Source: Epiperipatus broadwayi
Lineage: Eukaryota; Onychophora; Udeonychophora; Euonychophora; Peripatidae
Length of the DNA: 64,000 nt
NCBI GenBank assembly: GCA_028023455.1
Contig: JAQFVV010012416.1
Span: forward strand, 9,117,967-9,181,966
Direction of reading: 5' to 3'
Translations under genes and position numbers: made by a program
The notes under the pieces: model-generated
What the model was told of the DNA's origin: nothing
Database searches by the model: none
What the model saw: the letters and a program-made list of their open reading frames with translations, nothing else
Shown: in pieces, positions 35,370 to 46,740 of the stretch
How the letters are laid out: each line of letters starts with the position of its first letter
Position numbering within the stretch: position 1 is the first letter of the stretch

Positions 35370-35600
35370 TATGTCATCATCATCATCACATCATCAACCA
35401 TTATCAATCCACTGCAGGATGGTCTCTCCAAGTTCAATCCATTCTCCGATATTTAGCTTCCCTTCTCTACATCATCCCTGCACCTTTCTTATTTCATCCA
35501 CCCATCTAACATAAGATCTCTTTCTGGGTCTTTTACAATCTCTTGGAATCTAATTTAAGATTTCAATTGTCCATCTATTATCATCTCTTCGAGCAATACT
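35370..35600 (-). repeat. nested short insertion in LINE copy A
   Basis: Copy B runs straight from the CCCACCTTTTGTATAG region into ACTGACATAAAATC (38695-38725). Copy A has about 230 bp between these points. The inserted segment begins with a CATCATCATCATCAC run and contains CCACTGCAGGATGGTCTCTC and GGTCTTTTACAATCTCTTGG. The (TGATGA)n-type tail on the minus strand suggests a truncated LINE or SINE inserted 3'-end first. Confidence 0.6.
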
Positions 35601-36102
35601 GACATAAAATCTTGATCCAAATTTTCTGCATACTGTACTATCTGTTAGTATTTACATAGGTTATGTTGTCTACTCTTCACCATGACCTACTTAAATACTA
35701 TTTGGCCAATCTCTTATTATCCATAAATTGCAATCTACTGAACATTTTCCATTTTGCTTTTTGCATCTCTGATATAAAAACTTGACCATCCCATTTCTCT
35801 TAGAATTGTCTCCTTTGCCAGACACATATCAGCATCTATTTCTCTTTATATTTTTTCTAAGTAATCTAACACCCCTTTACTAACACATAACACAGTGTTA
35901 CCATAAGTTAACCCTGCTACTGACATCATACAATTCTTACTACATCATATTTATTATAAGAAATTCTTTGCTTTATTTATCAATATTTTCTCCCATTCAT
36001 CCAAGCAATTTCTCTGATTACTTAAGATGATTCCCAAATACCTATACACCGCATTTAACTTTATATCCCCAAATAAAAATTATTTCTCTTCTCTTATCAT
36101 CA

Positions 36103-36369
36103 TTACTTTTGATTTTTCTTCAAATTCAATCCACATCTCTTTACCCATCCTTGCACACACATCTTCAGCATAACTCCCATATTTTCCCTACTTTCTATGC
36201 ACAAGAAAATATTACCAGTAAATAAAAGACTTGACAATATATACACTCCCTTGCCATCTATTAATGGTATCTCTACCCCGCTTCCTAGTCTTTCTATTGC
36301 TCTCTCCATTTCCCTCAAATGTAACAAATACAAAATAGAGGATATAGAGCAATTTGGCCTCAATCCCAT
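36103..36369 (-). pseudogene. LINE copy A reverse transcriptase core fragment
   Basis: It reads LREMERAIERLGSGVEIPLI, then GKGVYILSSLLFTGNIFLC and ESRENMGVMLK. This is the RT palm around the FADD box (F-A-D-D-I in the family), here changed to FTGNI, so both catalytic Asp residues are lost. The parallel segment at 39462-39250 has FVDGI. The preceding GLRPNCSISSILY corresponds to the GLRQGCSLSPLLF block. Confidence 0.8.
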
Positions 36370-38050
36370 CCATTTTACCTTTGATTTTATATTTCCTAAT
36401 TAATATGTGTAGTAATTATTTTCATCCAATTCCTTAATAAAATTCACTGCAGCTCCATTTATTCCCAAATTTCCTAAACTTACCCATAATCTATTTCTAT
36501 TTACTCTATCATATCTATAAAGACCATATATAACTGTCTATCTGTATTCCTACTCATATCTATAAGTTGTGTGACTACAAATAAACTATCTCCTATATGC
36601 CTATCCCGTTCTAAAACCTCCTTACATTTCTCCCACTATATTATTTTATTCCATCCACTTTGCCACTTTTCCAGCCACTATATATGCAAAAACTTCAGAT
36701 AACACTGACGTTACTGCTATCTTTCTATGGTATTTATTCTTTCCCTTAAATAATGTGCCATCTTGCCTTTCCATTTTTCAATTTCTTCCTTGCCTCATTC
36801 AATTCATTTTCTATAAAAATAATATTTCTATTATTATGTGCTTTTATATTTGTTATCACTCTGTCCTAACATCTATTCTATACCCATTAGATACTTATTT
36901 AAGATTGCCATTAATTCTTCTCTAGAGCCATACTCTTTTTACTCATCATTTAGTAATACTATTTCTCTCTCCCCTACATTCATTCTTTTATTTCCAATTT
37001 TTTTTATTCCCATTTCTTCCACTTTTATTGGTAGCCTTCAATCATAATTTACTATTTAATTTCATTCTCTCTCTCCAATTATCTATTTTAATTAACTTCT
37101 TTTTTTAAAAAATAGTTTTCCCATTTAATATTAACATCTTTTTCACATTATTTGTTTTTAATAGCACATTTATATTCTCTGCATGCTTTTTCCCTCTCTT
37201 TACACTTTTACTAATTCTCACCTTTCTATTACTTTTATTTTGCTGAATATTCTCACCTAAAGCTATTTGCTACTTTTTGTACTTCACCACACCAATCCTT
37301 ATATTCATCCCCAACAAACTCTTCTATGATTTTTTCTATTTTTATTTTATATTTTTCTAGCTTACTCTTATCACTCATTCTCCATTCACATCTTTCACTA
37401 TCCTTTCCATTTTTACTATTATTTCCCATCACCTTACTAACCATTTCTATTATAAAGAAATTATGATCACTATTACATACTCTCTTCATTATCAAAAACG
37501 TAATTTTCCATTCATTATTCATTCCCTCTTTCTCTATTAATTCATAATCTAGAGTGTAAAATATATTATTTCTAGACTATGCACATTGCCCCTCATAAAT
37601 ATTTGATAAATTTCCAATGCTTAAATTCACTCTCTTAACAAAAAATTTTCAAAAGCAGTCCATTCTTTGTTATCTATGTCATCAATTTTTTCAATATGCC
37701 CATTCATATCACCTATAATCATTATTGTCTTCCCTATTTTTTTGAAACTCTATCCTTAACTAGGCATTCATATATGCTACTGTTCCACTCCATTATAGTT
37801 TGACTATTTCCAGTGGCCATATACACTATAACTATTAACCATTCTTGTTTTCCTAACTTTATCTCAAATCATAAAGTTCTTGACACTTTACAGTGTCTAA
37901 ATATCATTTTGACATAACTCCTATACCACCACCTCTTTTTTCTTTTCTATTTATATCCTGCCATATCAAATCTTCCGTGTAGGTCCTTCTTCTCTTAAAT
38001 GTGTTTTCACTACTGCTAATACATCAAGCCCTTCGTTTTTAACTACTTTG

Positions 38051-39521
38051 TTTAATTCCAGCCACTTTTCAAACAGATGCAATGCACTGCGGTTTCTCCT
38101 TTATCGGAGTCAGGAAACTCTCATCTACTATGACCAGAGATTCCTGTTTGCCATCTTATCTTTCCTTTCCATTCCTGACTCTAGTTTTTCCCATATTCTT
38201 CTCTACCCTGCTCTATCCCATTTCCACAACATTATCTTTGCCCACTCTATAGTCTTTATATCTAGATCCTCCTTATTTCTTTCCAAACCTAGCATAAAAA
38301 CCAAAAACCCACTTTGTTTATATTTATTCTCCCACAACTTCATTATTTGTACTCTTTCTACTTATAAGCATTTACAATCAATTAATAGAAGCCTAATTTT
38401 TCACATGCCTTCCTTACATAACTTGCAGAGTAAATCACTGACATTTCTCCATTTATTTGTATATTTCCTTGTTGCTAACGATCATGTTCAGCTTAAACAG
38501 TAAACTACTTTCCTTCCTATTATCATAAATTAACTCATATCCAACATTTTGTTTATTTATACATATATTTAAACTCTTTTATTCTCCATACTAGTTTTCC
38601 ATCTCTCCAACTCCCTATTCTTTATTAATGCATCTATTCTTCTATCCCCTTCTTTGCTACTATAACACTCAACAATTCTCCTAACACAATCAACCCACCT
38701 TTTGTATAGTTATACTGACATAAAATCTTTATCCAAATCTTCTGCATACTCATAACCCAATTAAATATTATTTTGGCTATTTATTATTATCCATAAATTG
38801 CAATCTAGCTAACATTTTCATTTTGCATCTCTCATATAAAAACTTGACCATCACATTTTTCCTTGAATTGCCTCCTTTGCCTCTACACATTTGCATCTAA
38901 TGCATGTCTTCCTACTTCTCTTTGTACTATTTCTAAGTAATCTAACATCCCTTTGCTAACACATACCACATCATTTCCATAAGTTAATCCTGCTACTGCC
39001 ACTCCCTTCCATATAATCTTGCTACATAATATTTATTATGTGAAAACACTGTTAATTTCTTTATCAGTTCCTTTCTTTTCTTTGCTTCATTTATCATTTT
39101 TTCTTCCATTCATCCAAGCAATTTCTCCGATTACTTAAGATGATTCCCAAATAGTTACACCTATTTACCACATTTAATTTTATATCCCCCAATAAAAATT
39201 CTTTCTCTTTCCAATACCAGTATTTATCATTACTTTTGATTTTTCTTCACTAAAATTTTACCCCAATCTCTTTACCCACCCTTGGACATATCTTCAGCAT
39301 AACTTCCATATATTCCTTACTTTCTTTGCACAAAAAGATACCATCAACAAATAAAAGACCTGATAATATATACACTCCCTTGCTATATATTAATGGTATC
39401 TCTAACCCTCTTCCTAGTCTTTCTATTGCTCTCTCCATTTCTCTCAAATATAACAAAAACAAAATAGCTTACATAGGGCATCCTTGCCTTAGTTCCGTCC
39501 CACATTTAACTCTGATTCTAT
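38051..39521 (-). mobile_element. LINE copy B, 5'-truncated
   Basis: Same family and orientation as copy A and colinear with it. It has the 3' end at about 38072 (GGTTTCTCCTTTATCGGAGT region), a C-terminal part near 38340-38430, and an RT fragment at 39462-39250 (LREMERAIERLGRGLEIPLI, FVDGI). It is truncated inside RT at about 39520, exactly where copy C begins. It lacks the 230-bp insertion of copy A. Confidence 0.75.
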
Positions 39522-39790
39522 ATAGATGTGATGCACGGTGGCTTCTCCTTTTTTGGAATCAGGAATCTCTCAGCTACTATGCCCAGAGAAACCCATTAGC
39601 CATCTCAACTTCCTTGTCCATTCCCCACCCTAAGTTTTTCTCATATTCTTCTCTATTCTGCTCCATCCCATTTCTACAACATAATCTTTGTCAACTTCAT
39701 GGTCTTTATATCTAAATACCCCTTATCTTTTTCCAAACCCAGCATAAAAACCAAGAACCCACTTTGTGTATAGTCATCCCTCTGTTATTT
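39522..39790 (-). mobile_element. LINE copy C, 3' end only
   Basis: It starts with GATGTGATGCACGGTGGCTT and matches the 3' ends at 34738 and 38072 for about 250 bp (CTCAGCTACTATGCCCAGAG region, CATCCCATTTCTACAACATA). It then ends at about 39780, a strong 5' truncation. It is the third copy stacked in the same orientation. Confidence 0.75.
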
Positions 39791-41642
39791 TTATTAGTGC
39801 TTCTTGCAAATGCAAAAAGAATCCATTTACATGTGTTTCCTAGTTCTTGTAAGGATAATTAAATATTGAATATTAAATACTAAATAATATGATAATCACT
39901 AAACTTCCCAAATGTTGGTATTTTCATATTTGATTGTTTCCTTACAAAGGTATTAAAAAGCGTAAAAAATAACTTTATTTTGTAAACTTAAATTATTAGT
40001 TGCATTGAATGAATATTTATTAACAATGTATGCATTTGGATGTTTTTCACTAAGAACATGTGTAAGTTTAACCCTTATAAGAATTTAAAAACATTAATGT
40101 TAATGAATTAATTTTATATTTGCAAAAGATTAATTATAACAATAAATGGCAGTGCGCACACCCACACACATATCAAATAAATTCTATTAAAATGATTGCA
40201 CAGCCCAAAATATATCTCTTCGATGCACTATCCAGAATCTGCAGTGTATCCTTCTATCTTTTTTAGGATATTGGAAAAAATCTGTTTCCAAGCCAAAAAA
40301 CCAGAAATATGTAGTTAACTATTCATCTTCCAAATACTTCTCTTTCTATTATGGAAATAAACATCAAATTTATTATCTCTAAAATTTCCTTCATTTAGAT
40401 AAGAATGCAGAAAACATCTACTGTATATCATTTATTTAATTTCATAGATAAAATCTAAATTTTTAATAGGTTGAGTAATTATTACTTTTACTCATTGATG
40501 AACGGAATAATAATAATAATTAGATTTCTTTAATTAATTCAGAAACAGCGAATTTGAATAAAACATCGCAGCATATGTAAAAATTCCATCATTTTATCAC
40601 AAATCTCAAATAAGAGTTTCAAGCAAATATTAGGACTGAGTATTAACTGGTGCATAATGATAAGAAGATGATATCTTTTCCACCAGATATGGAAGAAACA
40701 TGATAAAGTAACTATCTTTAACCTCTCAAAAATCACTTAACATCAGTTGGATTCTAGAAACATCACCAGAAATTATAATTTTGATGACATCAAAATATTT
40801 GTCAAAAAAAAAATGTCCTGAAAAAAGAATATTTTTTAAATAAAAAAAGAAAAAGAATTACATCTGTCCATGATATGCAACAATCTTAATCACTGTCCTA
40901 AATAATCTAATCGATAAATAATGAAAATTATATTTAAAACAAAAAAAGCAATGAGGGAGAGGAGTATAATATTTCTAACATCTAAATGGTCTTCTTCATT
41001 GCCATGTTCACATTCCAAATTATAATGAGTTGTAGCTTCTACTCTATAATTTATTTGAAATTCAGTGTAACCCACAAAGATTAGAAACATGCTTCACCTT
41101 ACTGTTTTTTTTTTTTTGAATGTCAGAAAATCCATTGTTGAGTCTTTGAAAAATGTGTTACTATTATTTTTCTGAAAAAACAAAAAACTTTGTACTGTTT
41201 GAGGTGACAACAGGTCCATGTGGCTCAATGGTTGCCCACTGGAGTTTGCTAAAAGCTTGTCATAAATGGAAATTAGTATGAAATACAGAAAGCACAATAA
41301 AGTAATAAAAAAATAAATAAATATTACTGCCATAATCAAAATCAGTAATCATAAGTGTGATAAAACAATAGAATGCAAGTGTACTGAGGAGATAAAAGAG
41401 AGACAAAAACTATTTTTAAAAGTGTAGTTAAATAATAAAATAAGCATAAAACTATTATCTATATTAAGCTCAAATATTATTTCGAACATTTAAAATTCAG
41501 TAAAAGGTGAAAAAGAATATAAACTGCATTGAATATATGATGTATAGAATATTACTGTAATTAAAGATCTGACTGATGATAATAGTAATTTAAAGTGTTA
41601 ATCAAATTTGATGAAATAATATGTAAAGTTCTGCATAAACAG
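39791..41642. other. intron stretch, nothing assigned
   Basis: A+T-rich. Minus-strand open frames at 40539-40736, 40890-41090 and 41094-41339 have membrane-like hydrophobic composition from base bias only. No splice-flanked exon or domain was seen. Confidence 0.45.
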
Positions 41643-41842
41643 AAGCAAAACTCTTCATACAGTAGCGCCACTCAGTACAAGCCAGAATAATCAATGGATG
41701 CAGGAAGGTTTATGCATAAAATCCCTATCTAGTGTCTACTCATTACTCTGGCTTGCACTGAGTGGCGCTACTGTATTGAGAGTTTTGCTTCTGAATAAAC
41801 AGCTTGTATAAGCATAAAGAATGTTGGTCATGTGATGTTTGT
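41643..41842 (+). repeat. hairpin element, copy 2
   Basis: Same family as 6865-7092. Arms 41643-41718 and 41735-41790 share AGTAGCGCCACTCAGTACAA and its complement. The tail ACAGCTTGTATAAGCATAAA continues to a CATGTGATGT end. The inner loop differs from copy 1, so the arms are better conserved than the loop. Confidence 0.8.
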
Positions 41843-42118
41843 TGGTAAAATTCTGCATATTTGTATACTGGATTTGTGTAGCAACTGTGGGTGAAATAAG
41901 TCAGTGTGAACATTTTTAGTATAGATTTAAATTACGATATGGGTATCAAGCCCTTGAAAGGCATAATATCATTTCTAACTGCTTGACCGCACTGGTTATA
42001 TCTTGCAATCTTATGGTAAATTTACCTGTAAATAGTTGTGCTCCTGTAATCCTTGAATGTGTGTGTTCTTATAATACCAATTTAGAATTACAGAAAGGGA
42101 GTAAAGTTAAATACATAG

Positions 42119-45100
42119 TGTGCCATTACAATTTGGTCACTAGACAAATTTATAGTAATGTGCATGTAGAAAAGGTAAAACAAAATCATCATCACAATTT
42201 TATATAACCATAAAAGAAGTTGTAGGGCATCCAAGTTTAAACCCTACAAGGTCCAATTTCAAAAGCTTTAAACAGAAAGAATGGGACAACAATTATATGC
42301 TTTATTTGTGTGTGTGTTGATAGAAAGGTAATACACACATTTATACTATTTAATATTTAATTTTTCTTTAAAAAGCAAAGTTATAATGCATACATATAGG
42401 CAATGTATGTGTAAATTATTTATTTGTTTTATATTTCAAATATTCAACATTTTAACTTTCTTTAAAACTAACCTATGCTTGATCAATTTTAATGTCTTAT
42501 TCTATACTTTTATTTTGCTTTTCTTTAATTATAAGTGGGATTTAAAAATTACAGACTTAATTAAATAATTGGTTTATAATTACTAAGCTAGCAATTATAG
42601 TATTTAAGGTTAGTTTATGAATGATTTGAAAGAATGCAGGATGTGTGTACATTACATACAAAATTTTACATTTCCTAAATATTGAAAGAAAAGGAAGTAT
42701 TAAATCTGTTAAATTATTTTTTTTTGTACAATTTTTTTTTTTGTTAAAACAGGAAATCTGTTTAATCAGATATCGATCTTTGTAGTAAATTTTTTGTAAA
42801 TGATTGTTTCACTTTGGAAGCTTATGATGAGTCAGAACTATAATTTGAAATTGTCTTATCAAGATCTAAAGAAGGAAGCTCAAAGATTTGAAGTGTTACC
42901 TGGATGTTAAAAAGAAAGAAAAAACAAAAGAAAGGAAATAAGAATTGAGTCTATTTTTTTTTTAAAACAAAAGTGTCTGGAAAAAGGATTAAACTTTTCA
43001 GTTGAAAAATACTTTGGTTGAAAATAAATTAGAGATCTAATTAAAACAAATTTGTCCAAAAATAGCAAGTGATGCTATCTCTGATTGGTTAAGTTAGCTA
43101 AAAATTGGATATAAAAAGCTGTCTTAGATTATTATTGTGATTGATTCAGAGATGGCGGGCTAGAAAAATTATATGTATATTCCATTTGCCAGACCATCTG
43201 GGGAAGCTGCACATCACATAGGAAAGAAAAGATGTGTCTAAAATAATATTCTACACCTTTCAACTGACCAGATAAATAAGATGTTTTTAATAGAAGGAAG
43301 AAAGCATTCACCTGCATTCAAAGAAGATGAATTAATCTACTGATAAATATTAATCATCAAGTCCAATTAATTGTTACAACAACTGATTTTGAACTCAAGA
43401 AAATTTACAAATGGGAAAACAACTGCTGTATTTCATCCACATGCTTGACAAGAAGAGAAGAAAATTTACTATAATGATTTCCAAATTATCCACTAAAGCA
43501 AATAACCTCAATAGAGTCACCATCATCAAATAGTTATCCACCTCAAGAAAGAGATTGTTCCCAGTAAAATGGAAATGGTAGCTGAGAAATATAAACATTA
43601 TACAAGACAAGTTTGAACCCTTGAAAATTCGCCACAAACAAAAAAATCGGTAATATGACTTTTTATATCTATTTTCTTTATGATCTCAATCTTAATAAAC
43701 ATTTTAGCGATAAAGTGGTATATTTTATTTAAAGAACTTTTAAAGACTATTCAGATCGATTAAAACAAGAATGTCTTACTAAAAATAACTTTGAGCTTCA
43801 TAAATTATCTTGAAGGTATCAAAATTATATGTTTATTAATTTTACAGTTATGAAATATGAATATGTAAAACAATTTTTTTTTTTTTTTATGGTATTATGA
43901 TTTTAGTTTTAACTAATATTATTATTTTGGTTTTAATAATATTTTGTTATTATGGGATAAAACACGCACATACATAATGATATTTTTATATGTGTAAAAT
44001 TGGGAGTGAATGTGGAATAACAAGTAGTGTTAGAATATTAGATTAGTTTGTTTCATTAAGTATAGCATTTTTGAGGTAGAAGAGAGGGGGGAGAAATAAT
44101 TTAAAACTTGTTTCTAAAACTTGCTCTTTCAATTTTACTAACATTTCTATTTATATTCTATTTACATGTTGGATTTTAAAGTATGTGTGCCAATGAGCAG
44201 ATAATATTTTTTCTTAATACTTTTCTCATGGAGTGAAAATCATGGTCAATGTGACGTCCAACTTAATACAAATACATTTGAAGGGAAAGGGGGAAGAACT
44301 TAAAATTAATCTGAGGATTATTATATAACCAATTATTATCATTATTATTCATGTCAATTTTCATATTTATCTAGAAAATTTTATGTATATGTTAGAACTG
44401 TAGTAATAAATATTAGTTTGTTTTATTAAACGAGGCGTATATATTTCATTAAGTGTAGTCTTTGTTAAGTGTGATTATTCATCATCATCAATGGTTGAAT
44501 ATTAGTTATTTAAGATATAAGTAAATATGCTAAAATTAAGCAATAATTATGAATTTCTTTATAAAATTTAGTTTTATGTTTAGGCTTAGTCCTAGAGCTG
44601 TAGTTGAAACCCTTGTCATTATTGTTATTATTATCATCATCATCATCGTCATCAACGTTTTAATTAATGAGCTGTTTAACTGTTTAAAGGCCATAAATAA
44701 ATATTGATTTTATAATATTTAGTGATTTCTTAGTATTATTATAACCACATCCCATCATCTATTTCATGCAAGGATGAGTGAATCGCCATCCTAAATTAGT
44801 TGTATATAATCTGAGCTAGTGAACTTATAAAAATATTGAAACACATTTGTTATGTTAAGATCTGAGAAATGATTTATGTCTAGTATACTCCACTTTGGTT
44901 TATAGATGTTTTACTTTTACCTAAATATTAGTGCATATAGTGATATGGCTCAAAAAGCAAAATCTTCCATTTTTATTAGAAATAAAGTACCAAAAAGGGG
45001 ATTCAAACCCGGTACATGTGAAAGGTTATTAGATATAACCATGTCTAGATTCAGATAATCTAGTGGCGCCCTGCTAGACCATATTCACTTAGTATTTGTT

Positions 45101-45415
45101 TAAACATGCACTTAACATCAAACCAAGGAATGAAAGTGGATAAGATCCTACTGCCTGTATACCTGAGTTAGATTTTATTGAATTATTAGTGTACTCACCT
45201 CACGTGATTTTCATAATAGATTTCCCTATACGTGATTTCATATAATACTGGTTATTAATACATTGCTCATAATTTGCTTCTAATTCTTGATGATAGGGTA
45301 TAATACTGGTTATTAATATCTTTGATCATCATTGAATTTATGATTATTTCTTATATATTGTAGACAACTAAGATATGGTAATAATATCTTTTTTTTGATA
45401 CTTTATTTGGTTACA
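42119..45415 (+). repeat. 5' LTR of the LARD-like element (3297 bp)
   Basis: It contains no long ORF. (CAT)n/(ATC)n microsatellites lie near 44470 and 44630, and poly(T) runs are present. A B-box-like GGATTCAAACCCGG lies near 44999 (reverse orientation). Compared with the 3' LTR it lacks about 33 bp after the GATTGATTCAGAG point near 43150. Confidence 0.92.
44985..45085 (-). other. tRNA-like patch inside the long LTR
   Basis: On the minus strand a run from GGTCTAGCAGGGCGCC (about 45081) to GGGTTTGAATCCCCTTTTTG (about 44995) has a B-box-like end and a T run after it, as in a pol III gene with a long variable arm. The A box is imperfect. The same patch is in the 3' LTR (about 51580-51675). It could be a fixed SINE fragment. 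Confidence 0.3.
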
Positions 45416-45416
45416 A

Positions 45417-45434
45417 TGGCGCCCAACGTGGGGC
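45417..45434 (+). promoter_or_regulatory. primer-binding site, tRNA-Lys type
   Basis: TGGCGCCCAACGTGGGGC, one base after the LTR end. This is the well-known complement of the 3' end of tRNA-Lys(CUU) used by several retroviruses and gypsy-type elements for minus-strand priming. Confidence 0.9.
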
Positions 45435-46002
45435 CTGATATTTTGCCATATACCTGAAAAAGAGAGTCTATAGAATGATGGGAGATGTGTGGTTAAAAAT
45501 AGAGAAATTTTTTTTTAGTAAAATTTTTTTTTTTCAGTAAAAATTTTTTTTTTGGCTTACAAAATTTTCTTGGCCAAACAGTCTTATTTTAGATGATGAT
45601 GTTTAATATGATTTAATCTTTCATTGATGATGATAAAATGGGTACAGCCATAAAACAGCTTGTTTTTTTTTTATCAATTTTGAAAATAGAGATGAATATC
45701 ACAACTTAAGACAAAGGTGAAATAAATAATAGATTTTTTTTTGTGGAACATTAAAATGATTTATTGCCAGATAGGATAGGCATAGTAATAGTGATGAATT
45801 ATGGAATAGTAGTCTCATGTGTGTTTGGGGAGTTCATTTTGTAAAAAGTCTATGATTTTAGAGGTTTGATTGGATGGTTGATCGTTGGAGTTTGGTTGGT
45901 TAGATTGCAGTTTTGATGATGAGTGGAGAGTTTTGTCATTGCCTTGAGAATGCTATGTATTTCGTGTAACTTATGAATGATCAAACCCATTCACTGCTCC
46001 AA

Positions 46003-46300
46003 CCCAATTTATATGTTATCTTTATTTTATCATGAAGCAGTTAACAGCAGACCTGCCATGATACCAGCCTATAAGTCTCCAAGAGAGAGAGCACGGCATA
46101 GTTTTCCAATCAAGTTTATATGTTATTCTTATTTTATCATGAAGCAGTTAACAGTAGTCCTGCCATGATATCAGCCTATAAGTCTCCAAGAGAGAGAGCA
46201 AGGTTTCGTTTTTGTAGTCTATAATAAGCAGGGCATTCCTTGATACTTGCCACATAAGACTCCAAGAGAGAGAGCAAGGCATAGTTTATCTATTTTAGCC
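46003..46300 (+). repeat. tandem leader repeats, about 107-bp period
   Basis: Two close copies (from 46006 and 46113) share TTATCATGAAGCAGTTAACA, CCTGCCATGATA and AAGTCTCCAAGAGAGAGAGC. A third diverged partial copy ends near 46290. They lie between the primer site and the ORF, where packaging signals usually sit. Confidence 0.85.
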
Positions 46301-46740
46301 CCTAAGACTTAATACATCTTTTATTGCAACAGAGTTTGCTTCATTTAATCAAGGGTTGTGGTAGTTAATAGTGATCGAATTGGGATGATCTTCTGAGTGC
46401 TCGTGATGCATTGTGTGATTATAGTGTTGTGACTGAATTCTTTTATTTATCTCAAGATTGTGAACTGCTAGTCATTCTGTGGACTGTCAATATCTGTCGG
46501 ATTTCTGGGAGAATGGATGAATGTATAATTTGGGCTATTACAGACAGACATGCACTATATAGATTATTGTTGTGTAGTTCATTAAATAAGGATATTAATT
46601 TTTTTTTGTTGTATTTGTAATGCATAATAAGGTGAAAATCAAATCAGTCAGTTAGTCAAATATAGGTGTCAGACAGGGAGAAGATGTGTGGATTTTTGAT
46701 GGTCAGGGAAGTACAGATGGGATATACATAGTTTTATAAC

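Larger units (their letters stand above)
34738..38050 (-). mobile_element. APE-type LINE, copy A (near full pol, dead)
   Basis: Read on the minus strand from 38050 downwards. An endonuclease part has DVLAVVKTHLREEG near 38030 and IIGDMNGHIEKIDD near 37700. There is a linker at 37522-37253, and an RT part at 36369-36103. The C-terminal zinc-knuckle region lies near 35100-35000 (CNEGMENIRQLLIEC, with the His replaced by Gln). The 3' end reaches 34738 with CATCAC-type repeats. The endonuclease motif GDMNGHI marks an apurinic-endonuclease-type LINE. Many stops and frameshifts are present. A segment of about 230 bp at 35370-35600 is inserted relative to copy B. Confidence 0.78.

Noticed and set aside
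34804-39715. Plus-strand ORFs rich in Ser, Phe and Pro (for example 38048-38503 and 36838-37047)
   Set aside because: They are the complement of purine-rich LINE coding sequence on the minus strand.
42386-45300. Short open frames inside the long LTRs (for example 43132-43317 and 43395-43637, minus strand)
   Set aside because: No domain, start context or codon signal. The indel between LTRs disrupts the corresponding frame in the other copy.
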